NCBI RefSeq assembly: GCF_028009165.1
Contig: NC_079242.1
Span: 4,960,001-5,024,000, forward strand
DNA length: 64,000 bases
Source: Akanthomyces muscarius
Taxonomy: Eukaryota > Ascomycota > Sordariomycetes > Hypocreales > Cordycipitaceae
Reading direction: 5' to 3'
The translations under genes were made by a program, and so were the position numbers. Position 1 is the stretch's first letter. The number at the start of each line of letters is the position of its first letter. This document shows, in pieces, positions 46,688-57,137 of the stretch. Below the pieces are notes generated by a model. It was not told the DNA's origin. It saw only the letters and a list, made by a program, of their open reading frames with translations, and ran no database searches.

Positions 46688-47599
46688 ATGTCTGCAGCGG
46701 AATCAGCGGAGCCCAAGAGCAAGGTATTTCCCATCAGCAAGTTTCTCGATGACCTAACTCCGCAGCTCCCATCGCCATCGTCCTCTGGGTCGTCGGGCGC
46801 AGCAAAGCGTCTCATTTTCGTAGGCGATGTGCACGGCATGAAGGAGCCTCTGGAGAGGCTCCTCGAAAAGGTCAAATTTGACCGGGCGAGCGGTGATCAT
46901 CTTGTGCTCGTAGGTGACGTGGTCAATAAAGGCACCGACAACTCGGGAGTTGTCGAACTGGGGATGGAACTTGGCGCCTCCGCGGTGCGTGGCAATCACG
47001 ACAATGCAGTTCTCGACGCCGCCGGCATAGCAAGGTTCAGGGACGGCACTTGGCTCTCTGAACTCGCCACTCCGGGAGCACCTCTGGATTCAGCCAGCGC
47101 ACACAAACCCAGCCCGCACAGCGAAACAACAATCAACACAGCAGCGGCGCTCTCGGCTGCTCAGCTGCAATGGCTTGCGTCGTTGCCATTGATTCTGCGG
47201 ATCAAGCTGTCGCAGCATCACAGCTCGCCTCTAGCCAACATCATCGTCGTGCACGCTGGCCTCGTCCCAGGGGTGCCGCTTGACCAGCAAGACCCCCACG
47301 AGGTCATGCATCTGCGCAGCCTCGTTACAGAGAATGGCATCTTCAGGGCTTCTGAAGACGCAGGCGAAGATGGCTGGGCTGCGGACTGGGAGCGTGCGCA
47401 GGAAGACCTCGAGGAATCGCAGAGAAGGACAGTCATTTTTGGGCATGACGCCCGGCGGGGACTCCAAGTGCGCAAATACTCCGTCGGACTTGACACGGGG
47501 TGTGTTTATGGGAACCAGCTTAGCGCATTGGTCTTGACCATCACGGAAGGTGGAATTATGCATCGTGTTGTGCAGGTGGAGGCCGTTGAACCAGGTTAA
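46688..47599 (+). CDS. Calcineurin-like metallophosphatase (Ppn2-like)
   Basis: A single exon encoding 303 aa. The two-metal centre is complete: GDVHG (residues 46-50), VGDVVNKG, RGNHDN, VVHAGLVPG and FGHDARRG. The order and spacing fit the GDVHG subgroup that includes bacterial diadenosine tetraphosphatase and PrpA-type phosphatases and the yeast endopolyphosphatase Ppn2. Unlike Ppn2 it has no N-terminal membrane anchor, so it is probably cytosolic or nuclear. It could hydrolyse dinucleoside polyphosphates, polyphosphate or phosphoproteins; sequence alone does not decide. The upstream leader is short and no intron is needed. Confidence 0.87.
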   Translation: MSAAESAEPKSKVFPISKFLDDLTPQLPSPSSSGSSGAAKRLIFVGDVHGMKEPLERLLEKVKFDRASGDHLVLVGDVVNKGTDNSGVVELGMELGASAVRGNHDNAVLDAAGIARFRDGTWLSELATPGAPLDSASAHKPSPHSETTINTAAALSAAQLQWLASLPLILRIKLSQHHSSPLANIIVVHAGLVPGVPLDQQDPHEVMHLRSLVTENGIFRASEDAGEDGWAADWERAQEDLEESQRRTVIFGHDARRGLQVRKYSVGLDTGCVYGNQLSALVLTITEGGIMHRVVQVEAVEPG

Positions 47600-48353
47600 C
47601 AATGGCAATGAACCTGACTGGTTGCTCTACGTGACGGCTTCTGTGATGATACGTGCAACCGGACAATAACGGTCCATGGAGTATCGCCCGAGTGCCCGCT
47701 CATTTTCGGCGAGGCATGATGGAGATGCAATCTTCCAGGGCCTTATCACGCCAGAAGGCGTGGTTCTTGGCCCTGAGCTATTCTTTGGCCGTCCATGGTG
47801 CCGACGCCGCCGCCGATGACCACGCTCCCCGCCATCGAAGCGGCGCGCCATCAGATATAATCCCAGCGGCCGCACCTGCTGTTATGCCAACACTGCACAG
47901 CTATATGGGTCATTTGGCGATGGAATGCTCAGGTGGCTCCCACTTCTCGTCCAGCAGCAGGCTTCACTTCCGATTGTCTCATAGATGTTGTTGACGAAGG
48001 TGTTTGTGGTGGAGCAATGGCACCAACACAAGACCCAAACGAAGCAGTGTTGGTGGCCAGCCAGGCGAGTGCCGAGGCTGCGACGGCCGATCCTAGAGCA
48101 TCTAGTGATAAAATACATTCATTGTAATTTTTGCTTCGAGCTGTATAGTTAAAACCACGGCTTTGACTCATTGTTTTGGCAAGAAAGTTGCCGAGTTGTG
48201 GAGCCCAACTTAGTACCTGCTTATTTCAGCCTCGGCCGATCTCACCATCTCACGGCACACAAGGCTGCCACCTTTTTGCTGTCATCGCCAAACTCCCAAG
48301 CACACGATCATCTCTCTCAACACACACACACACACACACACACACCACCCACC
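47600..48353. other. Spacer with small unsupported frames
   Basis: Frames of 113 aa (47653-47994) and 64 aa (47933-48127) overlap each other in different frames. The first contains a hydrophobic stretch that could pass as a signal peptide, but nothing else supports it. The end of the spacer holds an (AC)13 repeat in the leader of the GrpB gene. Confidence 0.4.
48320..48345 (+). repeat. (AC)13 microsatellite in the GrpB leader
   Basis: Thirteen perfect AC units end eight bases before the ATG of the GrpB-family gene. Length changes here would alter the leader but not the protein. It could be polymorphic between strains. Confidence 0.9.
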
Positions 48354-48950
48354 ATGGAAAAAGGCATCAAGGCGTTCGAGCACCAAGAATGGGTATCCCA
48401 GCGCAAGGTCCCCCACACCATCGACGTCGTCGACCCCTCCCCCTCGTGGCCGTCCACATTCACGTCCCTCGCGGCCTCGATCCGCGCCGCCCTGCCGCCG
48501 TCCAGCTTCCTCGCCATCCACCACGTCGGCTCGACGAGCGTGCCCGGGCTCGCCTCCAAGCCCGTCATCGACATGGACCTGCTCGTCGCCGACCCGGCCG
48601 ACGAGTCGTCGTACGTGCCGCACCTCGAGACCGCGGGCTACCACTTCCTCTTCCGCGAGCCGCCGTGGTACGAGCACCGCATGCTCGCGCGCTATGGGGA
48701 CCCCATGTTTGTCAACCTGCACGTGTACGGCCCCGGGGAGCTGGAGCTGGAGAGCAAGCGCCACAGGATGCTCAGAGACTGGCTGAGGAAAACACCAGAG
48801 GACAGGGACCGTTACGGCGAGGTGAAGCGTGAGGCGTCGCGCAGGGCAAAGGCGAATGGCGAGGGCGTCGGGCCGTACACAGAGTACAAGGGGGATGTGA
48901 TTCGGGAGATTATGGAGCGGGCCAAGGCGGATGCGGAGAAGCAGAGCTAA
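48354..48950 (+). CDS. GrpB/UPF0157 family protein (nucleotidyltransferase fold)
   Basis: One exon encoding 198 aa, the usual GrpB length. The family signature is clear: HHVGSTSVPGLASKPVIDMD, where the GS and DxD residues match the nucleotidyltransferase fold, followed by YEHRMLARYGDPMFVNLHVY and a helical C-terminus with FRDWL-like and YTEYKGDVI segments. GrpB proteins are common in bacteria and fungi; some are fused to CoaE (dephospho-CoA kinase), but the biochemical role is unproven. The ATG follows directly on the (AC)13 repeat, in good context (ACCATGG). It converges on the arrestin gene with 131 bp between stops. Confidence 0.87.
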   Translation: MEKGIKAFEHQEWVSQRKVPHTIDVVDPSPSWPSTFTSLAASIRAALPPSSFLAIHHVGSTSVPGLASKPVIDMDLLVADPADESSYVPHLETAGYHFLFREPPWYEHRMLARYGDPMFVNLHVYGPGELELESKRHRMLRDWLRKTPEDRDRYGEVKREASRRAKANGEGVGPYTEYKGDVIREIMERAKADAEKQS

Positions 48951-49081
48951 ACGCTGCCAGAGCATGCATAAAGATTTAGAATGTAATGTAGATGGAATTG
49001 TACATGGATTGGTATTGAGGTCTAAACAGGTAAAGATGCCGGGACCGTATAGTATAGATGCTGGTAACATGAAACGCCGAA

Positions 49082-50536
49082 TTACAAGAGGATGCCGCCC
49101 CCAAGAGGTATGCTGGTGTGAGTCTCTTCCTCGTACCGCTTTTGGACAAAGAGATGGTCCTTGTACGTGGGCAGTGCGACATCAATCTCTCCGCACTCAG
49201 AGACATCCCCGTCCGGGACATGCTGTGGAACGGCAGACACGTCGGCTTGCACAACAATCTGCAGAGGCAACGAAAGCGCAACGCTGGTGCGACCCGGACC
49301 GATGCAGAGGACAAGACGCAGCGTATATGTCCGCGACAGCAAGCAGCTGTGGAAAGTCGGCAGCAATATCTTCCTGTGGTCGATGGGAAGCTGAAAAGCA
49401 GCGTCCAGAGTCGTCTCCCACGCCCGTGCCTCGTCCTTCTCTTTCTGCTGCTGCCAGCCGTCGGCCGAAGAAGCAAACGGTACATTCGTGGCACGGCTAG
49501 TGTCGGAGTAGTACAGAGACGCGCCAAAGTTGAGCTCATGCCTGGCGCGATTGCGGTCAGGAAAGGCGCCCATGTGAGAGGTGTTGTAGTAGGTTCTGGC
49601 GACGAGCTTGGCTGTGATTGAATGAACTGCGGGCATCGATGCCTCACTGCCAGTAGATATGGCTCCGGAGATGCGATCAGCAGGGACGAATCGGAGATTC
49701 AGCGCTATGCGGGCCGGGGACGCTTCGCGGGCGTCAGAGGAGAGGACAATGGCAGCGGGCTGCGCCGCCTGCACGGCCACTGTGCCCACTTTCCGTGATA
49801 CGAGCGTCCTTCGCAGGACCTTGGATGCTTCAAGCTTGTACTCTCCCCCTTTGTCGCCAAGCTCAACGTCAAGGGGAGCATCTTCCGCGTAGGCAGGCAG
49901 GATGTTGACTTCGCGATGGCCGCGCAGCACCGATACAGGCTCGGGCATAAACACGGTTCTTTGCAGCACCGACACGGAAATGCAGTACTGCACCCGAGCC
50001 GTGTCCGGGCTGCCATCGTCGCGGTCGCCCCATGCCCGCATGGTGGGCGGCAGACGCAGGTGGTGCTCGCGCACAGAGGGGTGCTCGCAGCGCTGGTTGC
50101 ACGAGCCGATGGGCAAGCCGTCTGGCACGACAAAGTGGAACGGAAGCGCATATGTCTGGCCGGCCCTGAGGATGCCGTCGGCGGGTAGTAGCGAAGGGTG
50201 TGATTTTTGGACGGGCATGTCCAGGAGCAGGAAGTGGTGCAGGACCTGGTCGATCTCAGGCGTCATGTAGTTGCGGGTGGCGGCGATGCCGGCAAACTGG
50301 ATGGCGATGCGGTGAAAATGCGTGTCGCGCGGGACGCGGATGACGGCCTCGCCGGTGATGGGGGCGCCGGTGGTGTACACCTTGGCGGCATAGTGGTTGG
50401 TGATGTGGATGGCGATGCGAGCGCGGCCGTCAGAGCTTGGCCCTTGGGAGGACGGCCCGCGATGGGCTTTGGAGCGCACGGCAGGTGCGGCGGCGGCAGC
50501 AGCAGCGGCGGCAGCTCGCGCCTTTTGGGAGGGCAT
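49082..50536 (-). CDS. Arrestin-like domain protein
   Basis: One exon encoding 484 aa. An N-terminal poly-Ala run (about residues 7-16) and a Ser/Pro stretch precede the arrestin N-lobe: ARIAIHITNHYAAKVYTTGA, ITGEAVIRVPRDTHFHRIAI and YALPFHFVVPDGLPIGSCNQ. The C-lobe follows, with ARIALNLRFVPADRISGAIS-like strands and PLQIVVQADVSAV near the end. Fungal alpha-arrestins recruit Rsp5-type ubiquitin ligases to transporters for endocytosis through PPxY motifs. I see no clear PPxY here, so a ligase-adaptor role is uncertain; it may belong to the shorter arrestin-like group. The ATG at 50536 opens MPSQKARA; a longer frame upstream lacks conservation cues. Confidence 0.78.
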   Translation of the reverse strand: MPSQKARAAAAAAAAAAPAVRSKAHRGPSSQGPSSDGRARIAIHITNHYAAKVYTTGAPITGEAVIRVPRDTHFHRIAIQFAGIAATRNYMTPEIDQVLHHFLLLDMPVQKSHPSLLPADGILRAGQTYALPFHFVVPDGLPIGSCNQRCEHPSVREHHLRLPPTMRAWGDRDDGSPDTARVQYCISVSVLQRTVFMPEPVSVLRGHREVNILPAYAEDAPLDVELGDKGGEYKLEASKVLRRTLVSRKVGTVAVQAAQPAAIVLSSDAREASPARIALNLRFVPADRISGAISTGSEASMPAVHSITAKLVARTYYNTSHMGAFPDRNRARHELNFGASLYYSDTSRATNVPFASSADGWQQQKEKDEARAWETTLDAAFQLPIDHRKILLPTFHSCLLSRTYTLRLVLCIGPGRTSVALSLPLQIVVQADVSAVPQHVPDGDVSECGEIDVALPTYKDHLFVQKRYEEETHTSIPLGGGILL

Positions 50537-53266
50537 CTTGAGAGCACAAAGGTGTTGCAAGATTTGTTTGCACAAAAGTCGCCCGCAGGAGAAGGGAGTG
50601 GTGGAGGGTGAACCGGGCAAAGGTAAAGGCTGGAATATGCAGGGTTGGGCCCAACGCACAAACGGGTGTCGCTTGACCTTGCCAGGTTGGTACTTTACAT
50701 ATTCGAGAGATGGAAAGGCGCGTAGGTGAGGCAGGGTCGATGAGGAAGATGAAGATGAAGAAATGGAAAGGTGTCGCAGGAGGATTTAAAGAGTCTAGGA
50801 AGAGAGGCAAGAGGGGTCGTCACGGGCGGGATGTCTTGGAATTTGATTAGGTAGTCTCGAGGGTTTGTACCAGTAGGTGCGAGTACGGAGCAGTGGTGGT
50901 AATGTACCAGTAATGCTAGAATAAAGCAATAATAAGGGGTATGAGGCTGCCGCGGACAAGTCGTACAAGAAATGGTTTTCTGGCTGCGGCCGCAACAAGG
51001 ATGGATGGATGCATGCATGCATGCATTGTATGAGCAAGCAAAGAAAGGTGAGGAGCTACAAGACAAGGCAGACGGCAGACAAGGGCGCCACCCTCAGCTG
51101 CCACTTCCTTTTGGCGTCGTCCAAGGTACCTAGTTAGTTAACTTACTTGGTACCTACAGAAGGTGTCCGTTTGGTGTGGAGGAAGGACGGACGCTTTGAC
51201 CGGGGAGCAACTGAGGGGTTCCGTGGCGTCGCACCACAGCATGTCACTACATGTCAGCACCAAGCAAGTTGAATCGGCTATTTAGTTGTGGATTTTGCAG
51301 TTGTGAAATTTTAAATCCATATTCCAGCGAATTATAGCAAAAAGCCGTCACATCTCGCAACGACGCGTAACTCCCCCAGTCGCTCCAATGTTTGTTTGCG
51401 CCCTCCAGCCCAGCCTCTGCCTGTCGTTGTATGCAGCTGTGCCAAGATGCACGTGGTGACGACGCTAGGCCTGCCCGTGTCGATCTCTCCCCGTCACCCC
51501 GTGTCGCTGCATCTGGGGACAAGCCAAAAGCAAACTTGAACCGCTCGCCGCTGGATGCTGGCCCCCTTTCGCAATGTGACATTGGACGAGAGAAAGTGTT
51601 TCGGGCCCGGCTTTCCCCAGCCTCTGTAGCACGGAACATGTTCCTCCGAGCCTTGCGCTGGACTGGTGCAAGCCTACACAATGTCAGCGCCAGCTTTCGT
51701 CGCTGACATTGTGTACTGGTAGGCGAGTTGCTTGTGTGGACCTCCGACAGGGCTCTGGCACATCCGAATCATCAGCTACCTACTGATTAACCTTTTTTGG
51801 TGGGTATTCCAAGGAACAAGGGCGTGTAATGCACGCGGTCCACGTGAATACTGTGCTGCACCGTCCATACGGCATGCACCGGAAAGTTTCGCCCCCAGAA
51901 ACAGGAACGACAAGAATAAAAGAATCAGGCATGACTCTTTCTTTATCCTACATCATCCACTCATCTGGTGCATGAGGCGCATATTCACTCTGAACGGTGC
52001 ACCTGAACCATGAGACGTCGCTTCCACCCTGTAGTCAGCCAATGTAGGCTCGCAATGCGTATCCACGAGCCTCATCAACAAAAACACCGTCTGTCGCCGT
52101 ATATAAAGCCATATTTGCCATCATGATGAATGAGGATCTTAACATCACGTATCAGCTAGGTCTACCAGTACAATCGCCATAGCCATGCTTTTGGCACTTG
52201 GAAACGTGCAGAAATACACAACCTCCCCCCAAAAATGGCCAAAAACCATACATGACACAAGGATTCTGCTAGACTCTTTATTGATAGCTTCCGCGTGAGA
52301 ATTGAATAGAAATCTCGCAAAAATATCTGCGCAGCTATTCTACAACGCTGGAAATGTCGTTGCCCAGCTTCTGTTTTCTGGCCACTTTGTCGCCCGGACA
52401 CTTTCCATCCTCCGTCATCAACAGACTCGAACACGACATTGAAACCCATAACTAGTACTCCAAAGTAGCCTGGATCTACTTTTGATTGAGACAGCTTCTT
52501 TCCAAGACTTGTCGGTAGCTGTTCTTCCCAGCAGCCACCACTCCACAAATCGTGGGCAGCAATTTTGCGTGCCAACGTCGCTGCACCAAGACGATCACCC
52601 CCGCCACACCACCACGACAACGCCATTCGTCGTCCGAATAAAACTCTCCGGGGCGGCGTTGCGAGATCTCCGGGCGCTGACTGAGCCTGCTGCGCCGTCT
52701 ATCGCTCGTCTCCCACCACGGCGCCTCTTCAGTTTCCCAATCTTCCGAATCTTCACAAAATGGACATTAAAATCGAAACGGGACTTCTGCAGAAGACACA
52801 GTGGATCGAGTTGTGTAATTGAGCTAAAATACTCCCTTTGGCAGGCTGATGTTGGAATAGGGCTGACGGGCTGTCTCTATTGCGGCGACCCTGAGAAGAA
52901 GAGGCCAGCAATCGCTGAGGCCCGCTAGCCGTCGAGTACCCTTTTGGGCAGTGACAATGAGGCTGAGAACCCGGACGGTTCGTGGTGCTTTCGGAGACTT
53001 GTTAACGGAAGCGTCCAAACGAGGCACAAGATTCAGTCTCGGTGCATTATGAATGTGAAGCTCTTTTGTTTCTCTTCTGCATTATCTCCTGTCATCTCTG
53101 ACTTTCGACGTTGAGTCTTTGCTACACTTCACGCCACTTCTCGGCACTTACACGGATCAAGCACCTACCCCAGCTTGGAACACCACGCCGCACGATCCAA
53201 AGATAACCTCGACAATCCGAGTTTGAACAAAGAAAAAGACACAAAATCAGCCCTCGAGAAATAAAC
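50537..53266. other. Long spacer upstream of the arrestin and F-box genes
   Basis: No gene is recognised in 2.7 kb. It includes a GATG/GCAT-rich microsatellite at about 50,998-51,028, a dyad around KpnI-like GGTACC sites at 51,124-51,159, and a strong hairpin at 51,676-51,714. Frames of 144-154 aa here overlap antisense frames and show no domain. Confidence 0.45.
51676..51714. repeat. 14-bp perfect inverted repeat with an 11-bp loop
   Basis: ACACAATGTCAGCG (51676-51689) and its exact reverse complement (51701-51714) flank CCAGCTTTCGT. The stem could form in DNA as a cruciform or in RNA as a hairpin. There is no adjacent gene, so a terminator role is not obvious. Confidence 0.85.
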
Positions 53267-53860
53267 ATGGACAATCTCCCTGCCGAAATATTTACCGAAA
53301 TACTCGGATACCTCCCCCCCGCCGCCTGCAAGTCCGCCCGCCTCACGTCCCGCCAGTTCAACGCCATCCTCGCCGCGCCCACCTTTAGCCAGCTGCGCGC
53401 CTTTCTCGACCCCGACACGGCCATGGCCACACTCTGTGGTACGTTGCACGACCTGCCCGCGCGCCCACGCGCCATGTGGTCCCCCCACTGCAGCGTGCCC
53501 GAGGCGCTGCCGCTGCCCCGGAGCTTCCTGCGGGCCATGTACACGGCGCTCGGCGGCCGACAACGGCCGTGGACACGCGCAACCCGGTCGCGGCTTGCGC
53601 TGGCGGATTCTTCGTCGGATGAGAGCGGCTCGGAGGAGAGCGAGACGGAGCTGCAGCCGGCGGACGGAGAGGAGGAAGAGGACGGGGACATGAGCGCCGC
53701 GGTGATGCTGCAGCGGCTGGGCAGGCCCGAGGTCAGCGAGCAGATGCTAAGGCAGGCTTTGTTTCGCTATGCGCTGTACAAGAGCTACGTATACGACGGT
53801 GAGGGCGAGGCGCCGCAGCTATGGGTGATGAATTCAACAAAGTGGAAGTACCAACTCTAA
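53267..53860 (+). CDS. F-box protein
   Basis: One exon encoding 197 aa. The F-box occupies residues 1-45: MDNLPAEIFTEILGYLPPAA followed by CKSARLTSRQFNAILAAPTF, matching the Leu-Pro-x-Glu-Ile-hydrophobic pattern and the conserved Trp/Phe-less fungal variant. F-box proteins dock substrates onto SCF ubiquitin ligases through Skp1. The rest has no repeat domain: a segment of about 60 residues, a Ser/Glu-rich acidic stretch (about 115-145), then a helical C-terminus ending in TKWKYQL. It is short for an F-box protein and its substrate is unknown. Confidence 0.8.
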   Translation: MDNLPAEIFTEILGYLPPAACKSARLTSRQFNAILAAPTFSQLRAFLDPDTAMATLCGTLHDLPARPRAMWSPHCSVPEALPLPRSFLRAMYTALGGRQRPWTRATRSRLALADSSSDESGSEESETELQPADGEEEEDGDMSAAVMLQRLGRPEVSEQMLRQALFRYALYKSYVYDGEGEAPQLWVMNSTKWKYQL

Positions 53861-54097
53861 GGTGGAACTGCACCTGTATTGTACATCTGGCTTTAAGCGA
53901 GCATTGTGGACTTTTGTTTTTCTATAATAAGCAAAGTGTTTTATTCGTATCTATACACCGACTATCAAGAACAAGCCCAAATATCCCCAATCCATTATAA
54001 ACAGGGGCTTCACTCTTTAAAGGCTCTTTGCCTCCTCGTTTCTATTATGCAAACCGATTGCGATGAAGGAAATATGTTCCAGGAGGATCCGTATCCT

Positions 54098-54721
54098 TTA
54101 CAGGAAGTAGGCGGCAACGAGGCCAGCAACGGCCAGGCCGCTGATGGCCTGGCGAGGCGCCGCCGCCGTCCAGACCTGGTTCGGCTCCGAGCCGTTGTTG
54201 CGGCCGCCATCCACAACCAGACCGCCCGTCGGCGCGGCCGCCGCGGCCGTGGCAACGCCCGACGCGCTGGCAACGACGTTCTTGACGGCGACGGCCGCCG
54301 CGATGGCGCCCTTGATGGCGTCGACAGCGGCAGGGTTCGGCGTGGCCTGTGCGTCGCGGGCCGTGGCCTGCGTCTCGGCGGCAGCGGCGGCGCCGGTGGG
54401 GAGGAGGCCGGCGCCCGCGGAGCCAAACTGCGCGGCGGCGCTGGCGATGAGCTTGTCAATGTCGGCCTCGGAGGGCAAGCCGTCGTCGGCGCCGGCGAGG
54501 GCGGCCGCCTGGGACGACTCGGCGGGGGAGGCGGGCGTGGAGGCGTCCGGGGTGGGCTGCGCGCCGGCCTGGATGGACGACTGCGCGGCCGCGACGGCCG
54601 CCGTGTTGATGTTGGCGAGGAAGGCGTCGAGCTCGGCAAAGTCGGACTCGTCGACGGCCTGGCCGGCGGCGTGGGTGGCCGTGGCAAAGGCGGCGACGGC
54701 GACGAGGGCGTTGAACTTCAT
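54098..54721 (-). CDS. Alanine-rich cell-surface protein, predicted GPI anchor
   Basis: One exon encoding 207 aa. A signal peptide (MKFNALVAVAAFATATHAAG) is followed by DESDFAELDAFLANINTAAV and a long Ala/Thr/Ser/Pro-rich region. The C-terminus is hydrophobic (GLAVAGLVAAYFL) after small residues, as in GPI signals. Only alanine-rich, low-complexity sequence lies between, so the protein is probably a wall or membrane-surface protein. I recognise no family. The strong GC-rich codon bias leaves a 314-codon open frame on the opposite strand, which is a shadow. Confidence 0.75.
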   Translation of the reverse strand: MKFNALVAVAAFATATHAAGQAVDESDFAELDAFLANINTAAVAAAQSSIQAGAQPTPDASTPASPAESSQAAALAGADDGLPSEADIDKLIASAAAQFGSAGAGLLPTGAAAAAETQATARDAQATPNPAAVDAIKGAIAAAVAVKNVVASASGVATAAAAAPTGGLVVDGGRNNGSEPNQVWTAAAPRQAISGLAVAGLVAAYFL

Positions 54722-56206
54722 GGTGGTGGTATTAAATGGAATATGTTAATATTATTTCGTCTTGGTTATAATTGGAATCAAACAAGAAGAAAAACAGGAG
54801 CAAAGAAGACGCAGGTAGCTAGAGAATCAAGCAGCTCTTATATCAATTAGCTCTGCACGTCCTCGGTTCCTCGCTTAGACGGGTCTGCCCCCCCGTGTCG
54901 TCACGGCGGCCGTCCGCCCCGTCTACGGAACCTACGGGGGGCAAGGACTGAAGAGAAAGTCCTGCTGAAAACCAACGTCGAAGCGGGCGCTAATTGCTAC
55001 CTGAAGCAGGATCGCTCCACCTCGCGCATCAAGCATGAACCAGCCGCAACTGAGATTGGCTGGGCCTCCTTGGTCGTTAGGGCGGGACAAGCGTTTTGGT
55101 TTCGTTGTGAACGGACATTCGGGGGGCGGGGGCCCGGGCGCGAATCGGCTCCCCCCTCCAAATAGACGTTCTGCCAGGATCTTGGTCAGGTCCTGCTGAA
55201 AATAGACTGCCATTGTTTTTCTGCTTTCCAAACAAGCTCATGGCGGGTTTTAGAAGAAATTGCTTGCATATTGCATGTTTCGAAACAAGTATGTTTCGAA
55301 AATCATCCAGAATGTACACTAACAACCCACCATCCTTTTTTTTTTTTTTTTAAATATAGCTTAGTTAGTTACACGGAAATTGAAGATTCATTAAAAGTAT
55401 CCAACATTTAATTATACCCTTCATCGCATCACCTCACAAAGTGTTGAGATCTTGTACTCGGTGGTTAGAGATGACGGGCGGCAAAGCGGCAGGCGCTCAG
55501 CCAACTCTCGTCGCAAGAAAGCGGCCAAAGACACATCGTCAAGGGCCGTGCGAGGCTGACGCGTTTCTTCTGGGCACGCATGGAGCTTCCGCAAGGAGGC
55601 CCGTGTAATGAATGTCCATCTGTGCAGCCAGCGATCCATCAAAAGTTTAACCACCGCAGTTCATGCAAGCTAGAGCGTGCGCTCAGCTTTTGTTCCTTGA
55701 TCGGTACCTGGCTTGTGGCGCAGCCACGGGGATCGATGACGGATAAAGTTTGACAGGGGGGAGTTGCGGCGTGCACAATGAAAGCGCGCGCTAGCATTAT
55801 GTGTGCGTGAGCTTGTTCAGTATAATACGCCTCGTCTCGCACATCAATCATAGATGATTGTTGCTTTTCAAAATCTTCTCTGCAATCTCCAGACTGTGTC
55901 TATAAGTACTGTGTCTATGTGTCCTGGCAATACCGTCTGTGGCTACGGCGACTTTGGCTTCATTACTTGACCAGCACGCAGTGAGGAGAGTTTAGTTCTT
56001 TGAAAAAGTAATCATAGTATTATCTCATGAGTTTTGTGACATCATGCTCGTCAGTATATCTACACCATTCCGGGAATCTCATTAAATAGCAAAAGCAAAC
56101 ATGTCGCACAGACCGCCTTTATACAGTAAATCATCCCAATAGAGCGCAAATCACGCAAATCAAAGCACATCGTTTTCTTCATCGCATTCGTCAGTTTTGC
56201 GCACGC
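54722..56206. other. Spacer with a gapped inverted repeat and a poly-T run
   Basis: At 54,865-54,932 two arms, GGTTCC-TAGACGGG and CCCGTCTA-GGAACC, face each other. A run of 16 T lies at 55,336-55,351. The phrase GTCCTGCTGAAAA occurs twice (about 54,960 and 55,193). No gene is recognised, and the repeats may be relics of an element. Confidence 0.45.
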
Positions 56207-57137
56207 TTAAAACAGCGCAGCGACAGCCAGACCTAGGGCAAAGAGACCGCCCATGGCGTTGTTGGCAACGCCGTTGTTGGAGTTGGCAGGAGGAGAGGTG
56301 GTGGTGGGCTTGGGGCCAGCGGTGGTGGTCAGGGTGATGATGCCGCCGCCGCCGCTGGTCGTGCTACCGCTGGTCGGCGGGCCGGTGATGGTGCCACTGC
56401 TCGACTGAGTGATGATGGGGATGGTGACGGTCCCGTTGCCACTGTGCGTAGGGGTGATGGACGTGCCGGGAGGAGGAGGAGAGAGAGTGGTGATGACACT
56501 GCTGGTGCTGCTGCTGCTGCTGGGAGTGGGCGTCGGGGTTGCAGACGAGCTCTCCGAGGTGTGGGATCCAGTGGAGGAAGTGCCGGGAGGAGGAGCACTG
56601 CTCGAGGTAGAGCTGCTGCCTCCGGTGCTGGTCGTGTTCGAAGTGGGAGGGACGGTAGAGCTGCCGGTAGAGCTTCCGGTGCTGGTAGGCTGGCCGGTCT
56701 GGGTGGCCGACGGGGTGCACTGGCCGGCGGAGAGGGTGAAGGGCTTCTCGGCATAGACGACACACTGCGGAAAGTGGTGTTAGTACGACGGACTTGTCGG
56801 CTAGATGTGTGTTTCTGTGCTCCCCAAGATTGGGAGCACAACGGCACGGCGGGGCGAGTCAACTCACGTTCTTCTGGCAGGCAGCGTCGCCGGCGTCGCG
56901 AGAGCTTTCCCAGCACTCGGCGATGCCACCGGCGGGAGGGTAGCCGGAGACGTTGTCGGAGCAGCGGCCAGGCGTGCCGGTGGCGTTGGCGTCGCAGCGC
57001 AGGATAATGTCGCCGCCCATGCAGTATGTGGCATTGGGCTTAGTGCAGTTGATCTTGGCGCCCGAGGGCAGCGCGTGCTGGGGCTCCGCGGCGGCGAGGC
57101 TAGCAGCGAGGACAATGGCGGCGGCGGTAGTCTTCAT
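56207..57137 (-). CDS. Ser/Thr-rich GPI-anchored surface protein
   Basis: Two exons (57137-56868, 56764-56207) encode 275 aa. A signal peptide (MKTTAAAIVLAASLAAAEPQ) precedes a small domain of about 85 residues with eight cysteines (INCTKPNATYCMGGDIILRC, RCSDNVSG, AECWES, AACQKN, CVVYAEKPF, GQC). Next comes a long Ser/Thr/Pro-rich stalk, expected to be O-glycosylated, then a C-terminal hydrophobic GPI signal ending LFALGLAVAALF after NNAMGG. NATYC and DANATG are potential N-glycosylation sites. It is probably displayed on the wall or plasma membrane. The head domain resembles uncharacterised fungal surface proteins; I cannot name a function. The 103-bp intron (GTGAGT donor) lies inside the cysteine head. 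Confidence 0.82.

Noticed and set aside
47653..47994. 113-codon frame with a hydrophobic stretch that resembles a signal peptide
   Set aside because: No stop-to-stop length advantage, no conserved motif, and a competing frame over the same bases; too weak to call a gene.
53906..54850. 314-codon plus-strand frame
   Set aside because: It is antisense to the alanine-rich GPI protein; its Gly/Arg-rich repeats are the complement of GC-rich alanine codons.
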